This document shows positions 43,411-52,259 of a stretch of DNA of 64,000 bases, piece by piece. Origin of the DNA: Heritagella caecorum (GTDB taxonomy: Bacteria > Bacillota > Clostridia > Oscillospirales > Acutalibacteraceae); NCBI GenBank assembly GCA_904419035.1, contig CAJFQL010000008.1, positions 1 to 64,000 on the forward strand, in the 5' to 3' direction. The translations under genes and the position numbers were made by a program. The notes beneath the pieces are model-generated. The model saw only the letters and a program-made list of their open reading frames with translations, was not told where the DNA came from and ran no database searches. Each line of letters begins with the position of its first letter. Position 1 is the first letter of the stretch.

Positions 43411-43468
43411 GACAAAAAAACATGATTTTCACAATTTCTTTCCGGACTTTCCGGCTTTTCCCCAAAAA

Positions 43469-44284
43469 TCACCCCTGTGCGTTGGAACGGTACCTCACAT
43501 ATTCTTCCAGGCACATAGACATTTCCCGCATGCGCTGGGCATTTTTGGTTCCCACATACCGCAAACTGGTAGGATCAAAGTCGTGATTGGTGATCACTTC
43601 GCTGCCTTCTGGGTAACGGAACACAAACCCGTAATCCGCCGCATACCGCACCAGGAAATTATACGCTTCGGTTTTTTGAAAATCGGTTTTCGAGTCACCA
43701 GCCTGAGCAACCGTTACTGTCATACCCGTCTGCCCTTCGCTGCCGCCACCTTTTGGCACGGTTTTCTCCGCTTGCCGTTCGGCCATTACCCGGGAAAGTT
43801 TTTCTTCCTTTATCAGCCGGTTGACTTCTTGTTCGTATAAATTGTCCTGCTCATCCGAACTGACATACCCGCCCGTTACCTGCAAGGGGGCCCCGGCTTC
43901 TTCGGCTGCTTGCAGCAGAGCTTCCAGGGCCGGCACAATCCGCTCATCCATCTGCACGCCTTCATACTCGGTCAGCTCGGGAGCTTCGTCTTCTTCCAGC
44001 GGATCGTCAACCGAACAGATTTTCAGGCAAAACGCATCGCTGTAAACCGGCAAGGCTTCTTCTTCCACTTCGCTGCTTTCTTCCTGTTTGCTGGTTTCCA
44101 AAATCGAACCATTCTGGGCCAGTTCGTGAATTTGGGAGTAGGCATACCATACCCCCACGCCAGTGACCGTCACCAGCAGGACAAAAACCAGAACCATCAA
44201 AAGGCGAATTCGTTTAATTTGTTCATCGGCATGCCAACTGGGTTTGCCGTGTTCAATACGATTTTTTGATTTTTTACCCGGCAC
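43469..44284 (-). CDS. VanY-like (M15B) membrane protein with lost metal-site residues
   Basis: 271 residues from GTG 44284, 7 bases after AAGGAGG. A short basic N-terminus and one transmembrane segment (LLMVLVFVLLVTVTGVGVWY, about residues 28-47) place the rest outside the cell. The C-terminal half aligns with D-Ala-D-Ala carboxypeptidases: GSEGQTGMTVTV corresponds to the SEHQTGLAVD metal motif, and DPTSLRYVGTKNA to EPWHYRYVG. The ligand His, Asp and final His are replaced by Gly, Thr and Ser, and GGYVSSDEQ stands where SGYRS is usual. The protein is probably not a zinc peptidase; a binding or regulatory role is inferred. Confidence 0.78.
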   Translation of the reverse strand: MPGKKSKNRIEHGKPSWHADEQIKRIRLLMVLVFVLLVTVTGVGVWYAYSQIHELAQNGSILETSKQEESSEVEEEALPVYSDAFCLKICSVDDPLEEDEAPELTEYEGVQMDERIVPALEALLQAAEEAGAPLQVTGGYVSSDEQDNLYEQEVNRLIKEEKLSRVMAERQAEKTVPKGGGSEGQTGMTVTVAQAGDSKTDFQKTEAYNFLVRYAADYGFVFRYPEGSEVITNHDFDPTSLRYVGTKNAQRMREMSMCLEEYVRYRSNAQG

Positions 44285-44480
44285 AGGGCAACCTCCTTTT
44301 TCCCCGGACGGATTTTCCGGGTCTTTTCTGTTTATTGTAGTACGTTCCCCGTAAAAATTCAACTGTTCCCGCTTGGCCCCTGTATATGTATAGAATTTGT
44401 AAAGTTTACGAAAAATCGATATATATAGCTTGATTCTAGCAGAGATTCACAGGTTTTTACGCGCGATTCATGATTTTGCC
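44285..44480. other. AT-rich intergenic region upstream of pyk
   Basis: Part of a 279-base divergent gap. It holds TATATATA-type AT-rich stretches and no open frame with a ribosome binding site. I cannot place the promoter of the VanY-like gene with confidence. Confidence 0.35.
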
Positions 44481-44509
44481 TTGCAAGTTACAAAAAAAAA
44501 CGATATGAT
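44481..44509 (+). promoter_or_regulatory. Promoter of pyk
   Basis: -35 TTGCAA (44481-44486), 17-base spacer containing nine A, -10 TATGAT (44504-44509). It lies 55 bases ahead of pyk. Confidence 0.7.
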
Positions 44510-44563
44510 AGATTTGTGAAAATATTTTTGCTTCCTGCGCAAAATTAAAGGAGCTGCTGCTAA

Positions 44564-46318
44564 ATGAGAAAAACAAAAATCATCTGCACACTGGGCCCTG
44601 CCACTGACCGGGAAGGTGTCCTGCGTCAGCTGGCTCAGTCCGGCATGGATGTCGCACGTCTCAATTTTTCCCATGGTACTCATGCGGAACAAAAACGCCG
44701 CGTGGATGCGGTCAAAGCTATCCGGGAAGAACTGGGGTTGCCGCTGGCCCTATTATTGGATACCAAAGGGCCGGAAATCCGCCTGAAAGAATTTAAAGAA
44801 CCGAAGGTATTCCTGAAGGCGGGCGATAAATTCACCTTAACAACCCGTGAAGTCGAAGGTGATGAAACCATTGCCAGTATCACCTTTGCCGGACTGCCCG
44901 ACGACGTTACCCCGGGCACGCGTATTTTGATCGATGATGGCCTGATTGAGATGGTCGTAGAAACATGTTCAAAAACTGATATTGTCTGCCGGGTGGTGAA
45001 CGGCGGGCCGGTTTCGGCTCATAAGGGCATCAATGTGCCCGGTGTTTCGCTTTCGCTTCCGTTTATCAGTGAACGAGACAGCGAAGACTTGGCTTTTGGT
45101 GTCGAGCAGGGGTTCGACTACGTTGCAGCTTCTTTTACCCGCTCGGCCTATGACATTCAGCAAATGCGTTCGCTTCTGAAACGGCTGGGCGGAAACCACA
45201 TTCGCATCATTGCCAAAATTGAAAATGCTGAGGGTGTGGAAAACATCGATTCCATTCTGCAGGCTGCCGACGGGGTCATGGTCGCCCGCGGCGACTTGGG
45301 TGTGGAAATCCCGCTGGAAGAAATCCCTGTTATTCAGAAAAAACTGATCGACAAAACCCGCGCTGCCGGCAAACAGGTGGTAACGGCCACCCAAATGCTG
45401 GATTCCATGATGCATAACCCCCGTCCCACCCGCGCCGAATCCACTGACGTGGCCAACGCCATTTATGACGGGACCAGCGCGATCATGCTATCGGGCGAAA
45501 CGGCCGCTGGGGAATACCCGGTGCAGGCGGTGCGCACCATGGCCCGGATTGCCGAACGCACAGAAGCCGATATCGATTATAAAACCCTGTTCATTAAGCG
45601 GACCGCCGATACCTATCCCAATGTGACCGCCGCTATTTCCCATGCAACGGTTACAACGGCTCATGATTTGGGAGCCCGTGCCATTATCACGGTTTCCAAA
45701 TCCGGCTATACCACCCGCATGATCTCGAAAAACCGGCCGCAATGTCCTATTATCAGCGGCACGCCTGACCCCACTGTGTACCGTCAGACCAACCTGAGCT
45801 GGGGCGTCACGCCTTTGATGGTCAACGAGATGCACTCTACCGATGAGCTCTTCACCCACATGGTGGAACGGGCCCGGGAAAGCGGCTTGGTGGATGATGG
45901 CGACTTGGTGGTCATTACTGCCGGGGTACCGCTGGGCATGAGCGGTACGACGAACCTGATGAAAGTACAGATGGTCGGCGATGTACAGGTAAAGGGCGTT
46001 GGGATCACCAAAGAATCCGCCTGGGGCAATCTGTGCGTATGCCACACGGAAGAACAGGTCAAAAAAAAGTTCCACAAGGGTGACATTCTGGTGGTTCCGT
46101 TTACCAACAACAATATGCTCCCCGAAATGCGGGCCGCCAGCGCTATTGTCACCGAAGCCGAAGGGCTGGATTCCCACGCCGCGATCGTGGGCTTGGCGCT
46201 CAATAAGCCGGTGATTGTCGGGGCCGAATTTGCCACCACCATTCTGAAAAACGGTGCTTCTGTGACGGTGGATGCGAGCCGCGGGATTGTGTATACCGGG
46301 GAACGCAAACCGGAATAA
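44564..46318 (+). CDS. pyk: Pyruvate kinase with C-terminal swivelling domain
   Basis: Transfers phosphate from PEP to ADP, the last step of glycolysis. RKTKIICTLGPATD at the start, the catalytic Lys region IRIIAKIENAEGVENID near residue 215, and MVARGDLGVEIP near 245 are canonical. The protein is 584 residues, about 110 longer than minimal kinases; the extra C-terminal part (TEAEGLDSHAAIVGLALNKPVIVGAE near 535-560) is the PEP-utiliser mobile domain with its phosphorylatable His position, as in Bacillus and many Clostridia. AAAGGAG precedes ATG by about 10 bases. Transcribed alone. Confidence 0.97.
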   Translation: MRKTKIICTLGPATDREGVLRQLAQSGMDVARLNFSHGTHAEQKRRVDAVKAIREELGLPLALLLDTKGPEIRLKEFKEPKVFLKAGDKFTLTTREVEGDETIASITFAGLPDDVTPGTRILIDDGLIEMVVETCSKTDIVCRVVNGGPVSAHKGINVPGVSLSLPFISERDSEDLAFGVEQGFDYVAASFTRSAYDIQQMRSLLKRLGGNHIRIIAKIENAEGVENIDSILQAADGVMVARGDLGVEIPLEEIPVIQKKLIDKTRAAGKQVVTATQMLDSMMHNPRPTRAESTDVANAIYDGTSAIMLSGETAAGEYPVQAVRTMARIAERTEADIDYKTLFIKRTADTYPNVTAAISHATVTTAHDLGARAIITVSKSGYTTRMISKNRPQCPIISGTPDPTVYRQTNLSWGVTPLMVNEMHSTDELFTHMVERARESGLVDDGDLVVITAGVPLGMSGTTNLMKVQMVGDVQVKGVGITKESAWGNLCVCHTEEQVKKKFHKGDILVVPFTNNNMLPEMRAASAIVTEAEGLDSHAAIVGLALNKPVIVGAEFATTILKNGASVTVDASRGIVYTGERKPE

Positions 46319-46349
46319 TGTCTTCTTTGTCTTAAAATGGGCAAAAGAA

Positions 46350-46380
46350 AACGGCAGGGTGAAAACCCTGCCGTTTTTTA
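46350..46380. terminator. Bidirectional terminator between pyk and the M18 gene
   Basis: AACGGCAGGG pairs with CCCTGCCGTT, six-base loop, with six T after it on the plus strand and a T-rich stretch on the minus strand. It serves two convergent genes. Confidence 0.88.
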
Positions 46381-46387
46381 TTTTGGA

Positions 46388-47785
46388 TTAGTCGGCAAAG
46401 AACGCCTTGCAAGCCTTATAGGTCATGTACACATCGTACTTCGATACCACTTCAAACGGCGCGTGCATGGAAAGCACCGGCACCCCGATATCGATGACAT
46501 CCACATTCAGTCCGGCCACATACAGCGCCACCGTGCCGCCGCCGCCCAAATCCACGCGGCCCAGTTCACCCATCTGCCACTGCACATCGTTATCGTCGAA
46601 CAGCTGGCGAACCTTGGCGGTAAATTCAGCCGATGCTTCGGAAGAACCAGACTTGCCGCGGGCACCGGTGTACTTCATTACACCCACACCGCGGTTAATC
46701 AGGCAGGCATTCTGCACATCATAAGCCGACGCATAGCTGGGATCAAAAGCAGCCGTTACGTCAGCGGACAGGCACTGGGATTTCGACAGCACATGGCGCG
46801 CTTTAAGCCCTTCGGCGTCGGCCAAATCTTCGACAAAATAGTTCAGGAACTGCGAATCCAGCCCCGTGTTCCCTACGCTGCCGATTTCTTCTTTATCAGC
46901 CAGCACCACAATGGCGGTACGGCGGGGTGTTTTGCTGTGCAGCAAAGCCTGCAGCGCCGGGTACGCGCACACGCGGTCATCGTGGCCATAGGAACCAATC
47001 ATGCTGCGGTCAAACCCGATATCCACCGCGTGGAACGCCGGTACAAATTCGATTTCGGCGCTCATCAGGTCTTCTTCACAGATGCCATACCGGTCGTGCA
47101 GAATCTGCATGACTTTCTGCTTGTACATCTCTTCCCCTTTTTCGCCGGAAATCGGGCTGCTGCCGCAGAGGATGTTCATGTTTTCGGCTTCGATGGCCTT
47201 ACCCAGCGTTTTCGCGGACTGTTCCTGCGAAAGATGGGGCAGCAGGTCCGTCACGCAGAACTGTTCGTCCCCTTCTTTTTCGCCAACGCACAGGTTCACC
47301 ACCCGGCCGTCTTTGCAAACAACCGTACCGTGCATAGTCAGCGGAATGGCCGTCCACTGATACTTTTTGATACCGCCATAATAATGCGTCTTCAAAAAGG
47401 CCATATCGTTGCTTTCATACAGCGGGATGGGCTTTAAATCCAGACGGGGGGAATCGATATGCGCCGCTGCAATCGCGACACCATTGCGGCATCCTTCTTC
47501 GCCGATGACAGCCAGTACCAGGGCTTTGCCACGGTTGGAAACATAAACCTTGTCGCCGGGTGCGTACTTCTTGTCCGCTTCAAAGGGGACAAAGCCGGCT
47601 TTTTCCGCCAGGCGAATCGCCTCACGCACACATTCCCGTTCGGTTTTGCCATGATCCAAAAACGCCTTGTACTCTTCGCAAAAAGCGTTCATTTTCTTTT
47701 CTTTGGATTCACTCAGCGTAGGAAGCCCGTTTTCTCTTTTGAAGAGATACGTTTCTTCTTCTTTTTTGACAACTTTCTTTGTCAT
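46388..47785 (-). CDS. M18 family aminopeptidase
   Basis: Cytoplasmic zinc aminopeptidase (aspartyl aminopeptidase type). IAAAHIDSPRLDLKPIPL near residue 100 holds the first metal His and Asp; LADKEEIGSVGNTGLDSQF near 300 holds the EE pair; SADVTAAFDP and YTGARGKSGSSEASAEF follow. ATG 47785 (MTKKVVKKEEETYLF) has TAAGGAGGAAAC upstream, giving 465 residues; the frame is open much further upstream but without family similarity. It ends the prfA-tsaC-coaE operon, 14 bases after the transglycosylase gene. Confidence 0.92.
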   Translation of the reverse strand: MTKKVVKKEEETYLFKRENGLPTLSESKEKKMNAFCEEYKAFLDHGKTERECVREAIRLAEKAGFVPFEADKKYAPGDKVYVSNRGKALVLAVIGEEGCRNGVAIAAAHIDSPRLDLKPIPLYESNDMAFLKTHYYGGIKKYQWTAIPLTMHGTVVCKDGRVVNLCVGEKEGDEQFCVTDLLPHLSQEQSAKTLGKAIEAENMNILCGSSPISGEKGEEMYKQKVMQILHDRYGICEEDLMSAEIEFVPAFHAVDIGFDRSMIGSYGHDDRVCAYPALQALLHSKTPRRTAIVVLADKEEIGSVGNTGLDSQFLNYFVEDLADAEGLKARHVLSKSQCLSADVTAAFDPSYASAYDVQNACLINRGVGVMKYTGARGKSGSSEASAEFTAKVRQLFDDNDVQWQMGELGRVDLGGGGTVALYVAGLNVDVIDIGVPVLSMHAPFEVVSKYDVYMTYKACKAFFAD

Positions 47786-47799
47786 GAGTTGTTTCCTCC

Positions 47800-48408
47800 T
47801 TATTTTGCTTGGAAATTTGAATAGAGATATTGGTAAATTTCTCGATTCTGCATCACTTTTTTCACGTACTCCCGGGTTTCGGCAATGGGGATATTCGTCA
47901 GGTTCCCCTTGCCATCGGACAGGGTGCTGTCTTGCAGCCAACTGTCCACATTCCCCACCCCGGCGTTATACGCCGCCAGAGCCGTTTCTACGTTTTGATA
48001 TTTATCAATTAAATACCGCAATAAGGCGCATCCAAACCGAATACTTGTGGAAGGATCAAAGAGATCTTCTTCCTCATAGCCGGAAACACCTTCCAGCATA
48101 CACACCCAGTCAAGGGTCTGGGGCGTCATCTGCATCAAACCACAGGCACCTGCCGATGAGACGGCCTGGGGATCAAAACTGCTTTCCGTGCGAATGACCG
48201 CCATTACCAGGTACGGGTCCAAGTCCTCTTCCCCGGCATATTCACTGATTTGCTCCTCATAGCGCAAGGGGTAAAGCTGCTTTAAAATCTCCCGATGCTG
48301 TGTATAAAGGAAAATCCCTGCACAGCATAACAAGAGAAAGAGTATAAGCACAATTTTCACGGCCCGGTGTTTCTTTTTGGGCACCGGGCGCCTATTACTG
48401 CGGCTCAT
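47800..48408 (-). CDS. Membrane-anchored lytic transglycosylase (SLT domain)
   Basis: Cleaves peptidoglycan glycan strands. 202 residues from ATG 48408 (MSRSNRRPVPKKKHRAVK), 3 bases after the GGAGGAGC site overlap; the upstream TTG at 48426 is less likely. A basic N-terminus precedes a transmembrane segment (VLILFLLLCCAGIFLY, about 20-38); the SLT domain has the catalytic Glu in AVIRTESSFDPQAVSSAGA, GLMQMTPQT and NAGVGNVDSWL motifs. It lies between coaE (24 bases) and the M18 gene. Confidence 0.9.
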   Translation of the reverse strand: MSRSNRRPVPKKKHRAVKIVLILFLLLCCAGIFLYTQHREILKQLYPLRYEEQISEYAGEEDLDPYLVMAVIRTESSFDPQAVSSAGACGLMQMTPQTLDWVCMLEGVSGYEEEDLFDPSTSIRFGCALLRYLIDKYQNVETALAAYNAGVGNVDSWLQDSTLSDGKGNLTNIPIAETREYVKKVMQNREIYQYLYSNFQAK

Positions 48409-48432
48409 ACGCTCCTCCTTTTTCAAAAAACG

Positions 48433-49038
48433 TCAGCAACCGGCGATCCGGCAGCAGGCACGCCAGACTTTTTGCACTTGGCGGTGCACATCGGTTAACG
48501 GCTGGCTGCCATCGATGACAAAATCGGCTTTTTCCCGTAAATATCCTTCATCGAGCTGTGCCTGCATACGCTTTTCCAGCAGTTCCCGGGGCAGGGCGTC
48601 CCGCTGCTCCAACCGCTGCAGCCGGATGTCAGCCGGCGCCGTCACGACACATACCGCCCCACAATACCGTTCACACCCTGCCTCAAAAAGCTGAGGGGCA
48701 TCGAGCACAATAACCGGAACCCCCGCCTGTTCCTTTTCATACAGGTCGTCTTCAATCAGCTGGCAGATAAACGGATGGGTCAGCCGGTTGAGCATGCTCA
48801 CTTGTTCCGGCCCGGAAAAGGCACGTTTGGCCAGCAAGGTACGGTCCAGTTCCCCGTTACTCCGCAGAATATCCGTTCCAAACGCATCGCTCAAATCCCG
48901 CAAACACGGGCTCCCTTTTTCGGTGGCTTTCCGTGCAATTTTATCGCAATCCAGCACACAGGCCCCTTCTTCTTCCAGCATACGGGCCACGGTGGATTTT
49001 CCCGCCCCCGTTTGCCCAGTGAGCCCCAGTACAAACAT
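48433..49038 (-). CDS. coaE: Dephospho-CoA kinase
   Basis: Last step of coenzyme A synthesis: phosphorylates the 3'-OH of dephospho-CoA. P-loop GLTGQTGAGKSTVARML at the N-terminus, DCDKIARKATEKG as the substrate lid, and VLDAPQLFEAG near residue 110. ATG 49038 follows GGAGGTGTGAAT; about 201 residues. It starts 2 bases after the tsaC stop and is followed by the transglycosylase gene. Confidence 0.94.
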   Translation of the reverse strand: MFVLGLTGQTGAGKSTVARMLEEEGACVLDCDKIARKATEKGSPCLRDLSDAFGTDILRSNGELDRTLLAKRAFSGPEQVSMLNRLTHPFICQLIEDDLYEKEQAGVPVIVLDAPQLFEAGCERYCGAVCVVTAPADIRLQRLEQRDALPRELLEKRMQAQLDEGYLREKADFVIDGSQPLTDVHRQVQKVWRACCRIAGC

Positions 49039-49040
49039 AT

Positions 49041-50060
49041 TCACACCTCCATCACGTCAAAACCAGCCGCCCGAATCAAGCGGTTGTAAACGGCCAGTCC
49101 CACGCCGGTAGGCGATGGGGCCCGGGCATAAACGATTTTGGCCCCGATTTCATCCAACTGCCGCAGGGCTTCGAAAATCTCGTGAGCCTGGGAAGCCGCA
49201 TCCTCCCGGGTGCCGTACGGCACACAGGGAACGTGCAGAAACGATTCTTCCCCGTCAAAGCATAGGGCCGCTACCCCAGATTCTTGTTGCTGATTCACCA
49301 GCGCACAATAGGCGTCAAACGGCCCTTTGACCATAATCACATGGGCTTTGGGCGCATAGTGCTTATATTTCATCCCCGGTGAAGCCACCTTAACGCCTTC
49401 AGCCAGCGGATGGGTAACCGCCGGGTCGACTTCTACCGGGCCCAGCACGCTCTCCAGCTGCTCCAAGGTAATCCCACCTGGGCGCAGCAACCGGGGCGGA
49501 TTGGTCGCCAAGGTAACCACCGTAGACTCCACCCCCACCCGGCAAGGGCCGCCATCCAAAATGGCGTCAATGCGGCCATCCATATCTTCGGCCATACAGG
49601 CCGCGGTGGTGGGGCTGGGTTTTCCGCTTAGATTTCCAGACGGTGCCGCCAGCGGGCATCCGCTTTCGCGGATGAGCGCCTGTGCCACCGGGTGCGACGG
49701 GAACCGCACGCCTACCGTAGGCATCCCGGCACTGACTTCGTCGGGAATGATCTTCGATTTCGGCAAAATAATCGTCATGGGGCCGGGCCAGTACGCCTGG
49801 GCCAGTTTTCGGGCGTTGTCGGGAATCGTGTCCACCAGCTCGTCCCACTGGGAAAGTTCACAGATATGCACAATCAGGGGGTTATCCATCGGACGGCCCT
49901 TGGCTTTAAAAATACCGGCTACCGCCGCGCCATTCAGCGCATTGGCCGCCAGTCCGTATACGGTTTCCGTGGGCATGCCCACTAGTCCTCCCCGGCGGAT
50001 AATACCGGCCGCCGTGCGCAGGTCTTCCTGTTTTTCGGCCGATAGATGTAATGTTTTCAC
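49041..50060 (-). CDS. tsaC: L-threonylcarbamoyladenylate synthase (Sua5 type)
   Basis: Makes threonylcarbamoyl-AMP for t6A37 modification of ANN-decoding tRNAs. N-terminal YrdC domain (about 1-205) with GGLVGMPTETVYGLAANA and the KxR/GRP motifs KAKGRPMDNPLIVHI; SGNLSGKPSPTTA near 150. The C-terminal Sua5 domain (about 225-339, SPGMKYKHYAPKAHVIMV) marks the longer Sua5/YwlC form. GTG start at 50060. It follows prfA by 30 bases; prmC, often between them, is missing. Confidence 0.93.
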   Translation of the reverse strand: MKTLHLSAEKQEDLRTAAGIIRRGGLVGMPTETVYGLAANALNGAAVAGIFKAKGRPMDNPLIVHICELSQWDELVDTIPDNARKLAQAYWPGPMTIILPKSKIIPDEVSAGMPTVGVRFPSHPVAQALIRESGCPLAAPSGNLSGKPSPTTAACMAEDMDGRIDAILDGGPCRVGVESTVVTLATNPPRLLRPGGITLEQLESVLGPVEVDPAVTHPLAEGVKVASPGMKYKHYAPKAHVIMVKGPFDAYCALVNQQQESGVAALCFDGEESFLHVPCVPYGTREDAASQAHEIFEALRQLDEIGAKIVYARAPSPTGVGLAVYNRLIRAAGFDVMEV

Positions 50061-50090
50061 GTTTTCGTCAAACCTCTTCTCTACGGGGAT

Positions 50091-51176
50091 TTACCCGTTT
50101 TCCATACCGGCTGCCTGCCGCAGCTTTTCCGCTTGATCCGCTGCAATCAGTGCATCGAGCACTTCCTGAATATCCCCGTTGACAAACGAATCAATCCGGT
50201 AGAGGGTTAGCCCAATCCGGTGGTCCGTGACCCGCCCTTGGGGAAAATTATAGGTGCGGATCCGTTCGCTGCGGTCGCCGGTACCAACCTGGCTGCGGCG
50301 GTCCGCCGCTACCGCTTCATCCTGCTTTTTTTGGGCTCTTTCAAACAAACGGGAGCGCAGCACTTTCAGGGCTTTTTCCTTGTTTTTATACTGGCTTCGT
50401 TCATCCTGGCATTCCACCACCAGCCCCGTGGGCAAGTGCGTAATACGAATGGCCGAACTGGTCTTATTGATGTGCTGGCCACCGGCGCCGCTGCTGCGGA
50501 ATGTATCGATTTGAAGGTCTTTGGGATCAATCTGCACGGTTACTTCATCCACCTGGGGTAGTACCGCTACTGTCGCGGTACTGGTATGCACCCGCCCCTG
50601 GGTTTCGGTTTCCGGTACACGCTGCACCCGGTGAACGCCGCTTTCGTATTTGAGCAGCGAGTAGGCCGAAGCCCCATCCACGGAAAAGCAGATTTCTTTG
50701 TAACCGCCCAGTTCCGTTTCATTGCAGCTGATCACTTCGCAAGCCCATCCCTTTTTTTCGGCATACATGCTGTACATGCGAAACAATACCGCCGAAAACA
50801 AGGCCGCTTCTTCCCCACCGGCGCCCGCCCGGATTTCCACAATCACAGGTTTTTCGTCGTTGGGGTCCTTCGGCAGCAACAGCACATTCAGCTGCTTAGC
50901 GCTTTCAGCCTGTTCCGCCCGGCCGGCCGCCAGCTCTTCCTGGGCCAGTGTTTCCAGCTCTTTATCCAGCCCCGGCTCTTTGAGCAGGTTACGGGCCTGT
51001 TCTTCCCGCTGTACCGCTTGCCGGTAGCGGCGGTATTCCTGCACCAGAGGGGCCATTTCGCTGCTTTCCCGCAGCAGCGCCGTGTACCGCGCCGGGTCTT
51101 GCACCGTTTGCGGCTGACACAACAGCTGTTCAATCTCCTCATAGCGCTTTTCAAAAACCGCCACTTTTTCAAACAT
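50091..51176 (-). CDS. prfA: Peptide chain release factor 1
   Basis: Recognises UAA and UAG and releases the nascent peptide. The GGQ motif GAGGQHINKTSSAIRIT near residue 230 is intact; QRVPETETQGRVHTSTATVAV carries the anticodon-mimic region PxT position expected for RF1. The 361 residues are normal. AAGGAG precedes ATG. It sits 27 bases after the DUF951 gene and before tsaC. The usual modifying methyltransferase PrmC is not adjacent. Confidence 0.96.
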   Translation of the reverse strand: MFEKVAVFEKRYEEIEQLLCQPQTVQDPARYTALLRESSEMAPLVQEYRRYRQAVQREEQARNLLKEPGLDKELETLAQEELAAGRAEQAESAKQLNVLLLPKDPNDEKPVIVEIRAGAGGEEAALFSAVLFRMYSMYAEKKGWACEVISCNETELGGYKEICFSVDGASAYSLLKYESGVHRVQRVPETETQGRVHTSTATVAVLPQVDEVTVQIDPKDLQIDTFRSSGAGGQHINKTSSAIRITHLPTGLVVECQDERSQYKNKEKALKVLRSRLFERAQKKQDEAVAADRRSQVGTGDRSERIRTYNFPQGRVTDHRIGLTLYRIDSFVNGDIQEVLDALIAADQAEKLRQAAGMENG

Positions 51177-51203
51177 GCTTTCCCTTCTCCTTTTTCCGAA
51201 CGG

Positions 51204-51416
51204 TTACGATTCCTGCAGCGGTGGCATCACTTGTTTGCCGTCCCGCATGATTTTCCGGATGTTTTTTTCGATCTTCAGCCGCGGCACCATGACTTCCCGG
51301 CCGCAGCCTTTACAGCGAATGCGAAAATCCATACCGGCCCGCAAAACCAGGAATGTCTTTTCCCCACAGGGGTGCGGTTTCTTCATAATCAATTCATCAC
51401 CAGGGCGCACATCCAT
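51204..51416 (-). CDS. DUF951 family protein
   Basis: 70-residue basic protein with the DUF951 layout: GDELIMKKPHPCGEKTF near the start and FRIRCKGCGREVMVPR, so one cysteine in HPCG and a CxxC pair that may hold a metal. The family is widespread in Bacillota, commonly near translation genes; its function is not known. GGGAGGG lies 9 bases before the ATG. It lies between a thioesterase gene and prfA. Confidence 0.88.
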   Translation of the reverse strand: MDVRPGDELIMKKPHPCGEKTFLVLRAGMDFRIRCKGCGREVMVPRLKIEKNIRKIMRDGKQVMPPLQES

Positions 51417-51488
51417 GCTGCTGATCCCTCCCTTTCTTTCTTGTCCAAAAAGGGCATACCGTTATTATACCATTCTACCCGTCACGAT

Positions 51489-51923
51489 TCAACCTTCGCC
51501 CTGTTCCGGTTCCAGGAACCGGAGAAAGCGCTCGTGCATAGCGGGCAGCCGGCGCTTGAGCGAAATCGGGCGCCCACTGGCCGCCGCCAAAAAGCAGTGC
51601 CGGCTGCGGGCGGTGGAACGCAGTTCGCCGGTCTTTTTATCGGTAATCGTGTACCCGATCACCAACCGCACACCGTCGTATTCTTCCACCCAGGCGTCGA
51701 TATTCACCGTGTCGCCAAACCGCACCATGGAGCGATAGGTGCATTCCACCCCCAAAACCGGGATCTGCACTCCCTCTTTTTCCATGGCCGCATAATCAAT
51801 CCCCACCTGCTGCATGGCAAAAATACGGGCTTCCTCCAGCCAGCGGATATAATTCGCATGGTGAATAATGGCCATTTGGTCGGTTTCATAATAAAACGCT
51901 GTGCGTTCATATCGTACTTTCAT
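51489..51923 (-). CDS. Acyl-CoA thioesterase, YbgC/FadM-like hotdog fold
   Basis: 144-residue 4-hydroxybenzoyl-CoA thioesterase family protein. The catalytic region FYYETDQMAIIHHANYIRWL near residues 10-30 supplies the Asp/His pair, followed by GIDYAAMEKEGVQIPVLG. Members hydrolyse short- or medium-chain acyl-CoA; the substrate here is not known. AAGGAGG precedes the ATG. It heads the operon ending with the M18 aminopeptidase gene. Confidence 0.9.
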   Translation of the reverse strand: MKVRYERTAFYYETDQMAIIHHANYIRWLEEARIFAMQQVGIDYAAMEKEGVQIPVLGVECTYRSMVRFGDTVNIDAWVEEYDGVRLVIGYTITDKKTGELRSTARSRHCFLAAASGRPISLKRRLPAMHERFLRFLEPEQGEG

Positions 51924-52259
51924 GGATAAAAACCTCCTTACGGTTTCTGCTTTCTTTCACCAGACAGAAAGGGCCAAAGCTCCCGTAAAAAAGCCTTCGC
52001 CCTTTTTGCCTGCCAGAGTGCGCGCGCTGGTAGCTCATCGTAAGGGTCACCAGCAAAATCCGTTTTGCTTATTTTATCAGATCTTCTGCCATATTTCCAC
52101 TCTGTGTGCGGAAATTCCCTCAATTTTCTTTTTTTATAAAAATTTTGCGGAATGGCTTCTTGCTTTTTTTTACGGGATGTCTCATAATGGACAAAGTGGC
52201 GTGTGGCGCCGGTGTCCTTTTCAAAAAGGCACAAACCCGGTGCCAGGAAGGGGGAGCCC
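51924..52259. other. Divergent intergenic region, thioesterase / birA
   Basis: 336 bases without a convincing gene. It contains a GCTGGT/ACCAGC inverted repeat (52027-52051), an AAAGGGC/GCCCTTT repeat (51968-52005), and on the minus strand a possible promoter TGGAAA-17-TAAAAT near 52075-52105 for the thioesterase operon. No BirA-operator palindrome was found. Confidence 0.4.
52160..52188 (+). promoter_or_regulatory. Promoter of birA
   Basis: -35 TTGCTT (52160-52165), 17-base spacer, -10 CATAAT (52183-52188). About 70 bases before birA. Confidence 0.5.

Noticed and set aside
44285..44563. Small RNA or tRNA gene in the pyk upstream gap
   Set aside because: No cloverleaf or strong terminator-closed structure could be drawn.
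52027..52051. BirA operator near birA
   Set aside because: The inverted repeat there (GCTGGT/ACCAGC) does not resemble the TTGTTAACC/GGTTAACAA operator.
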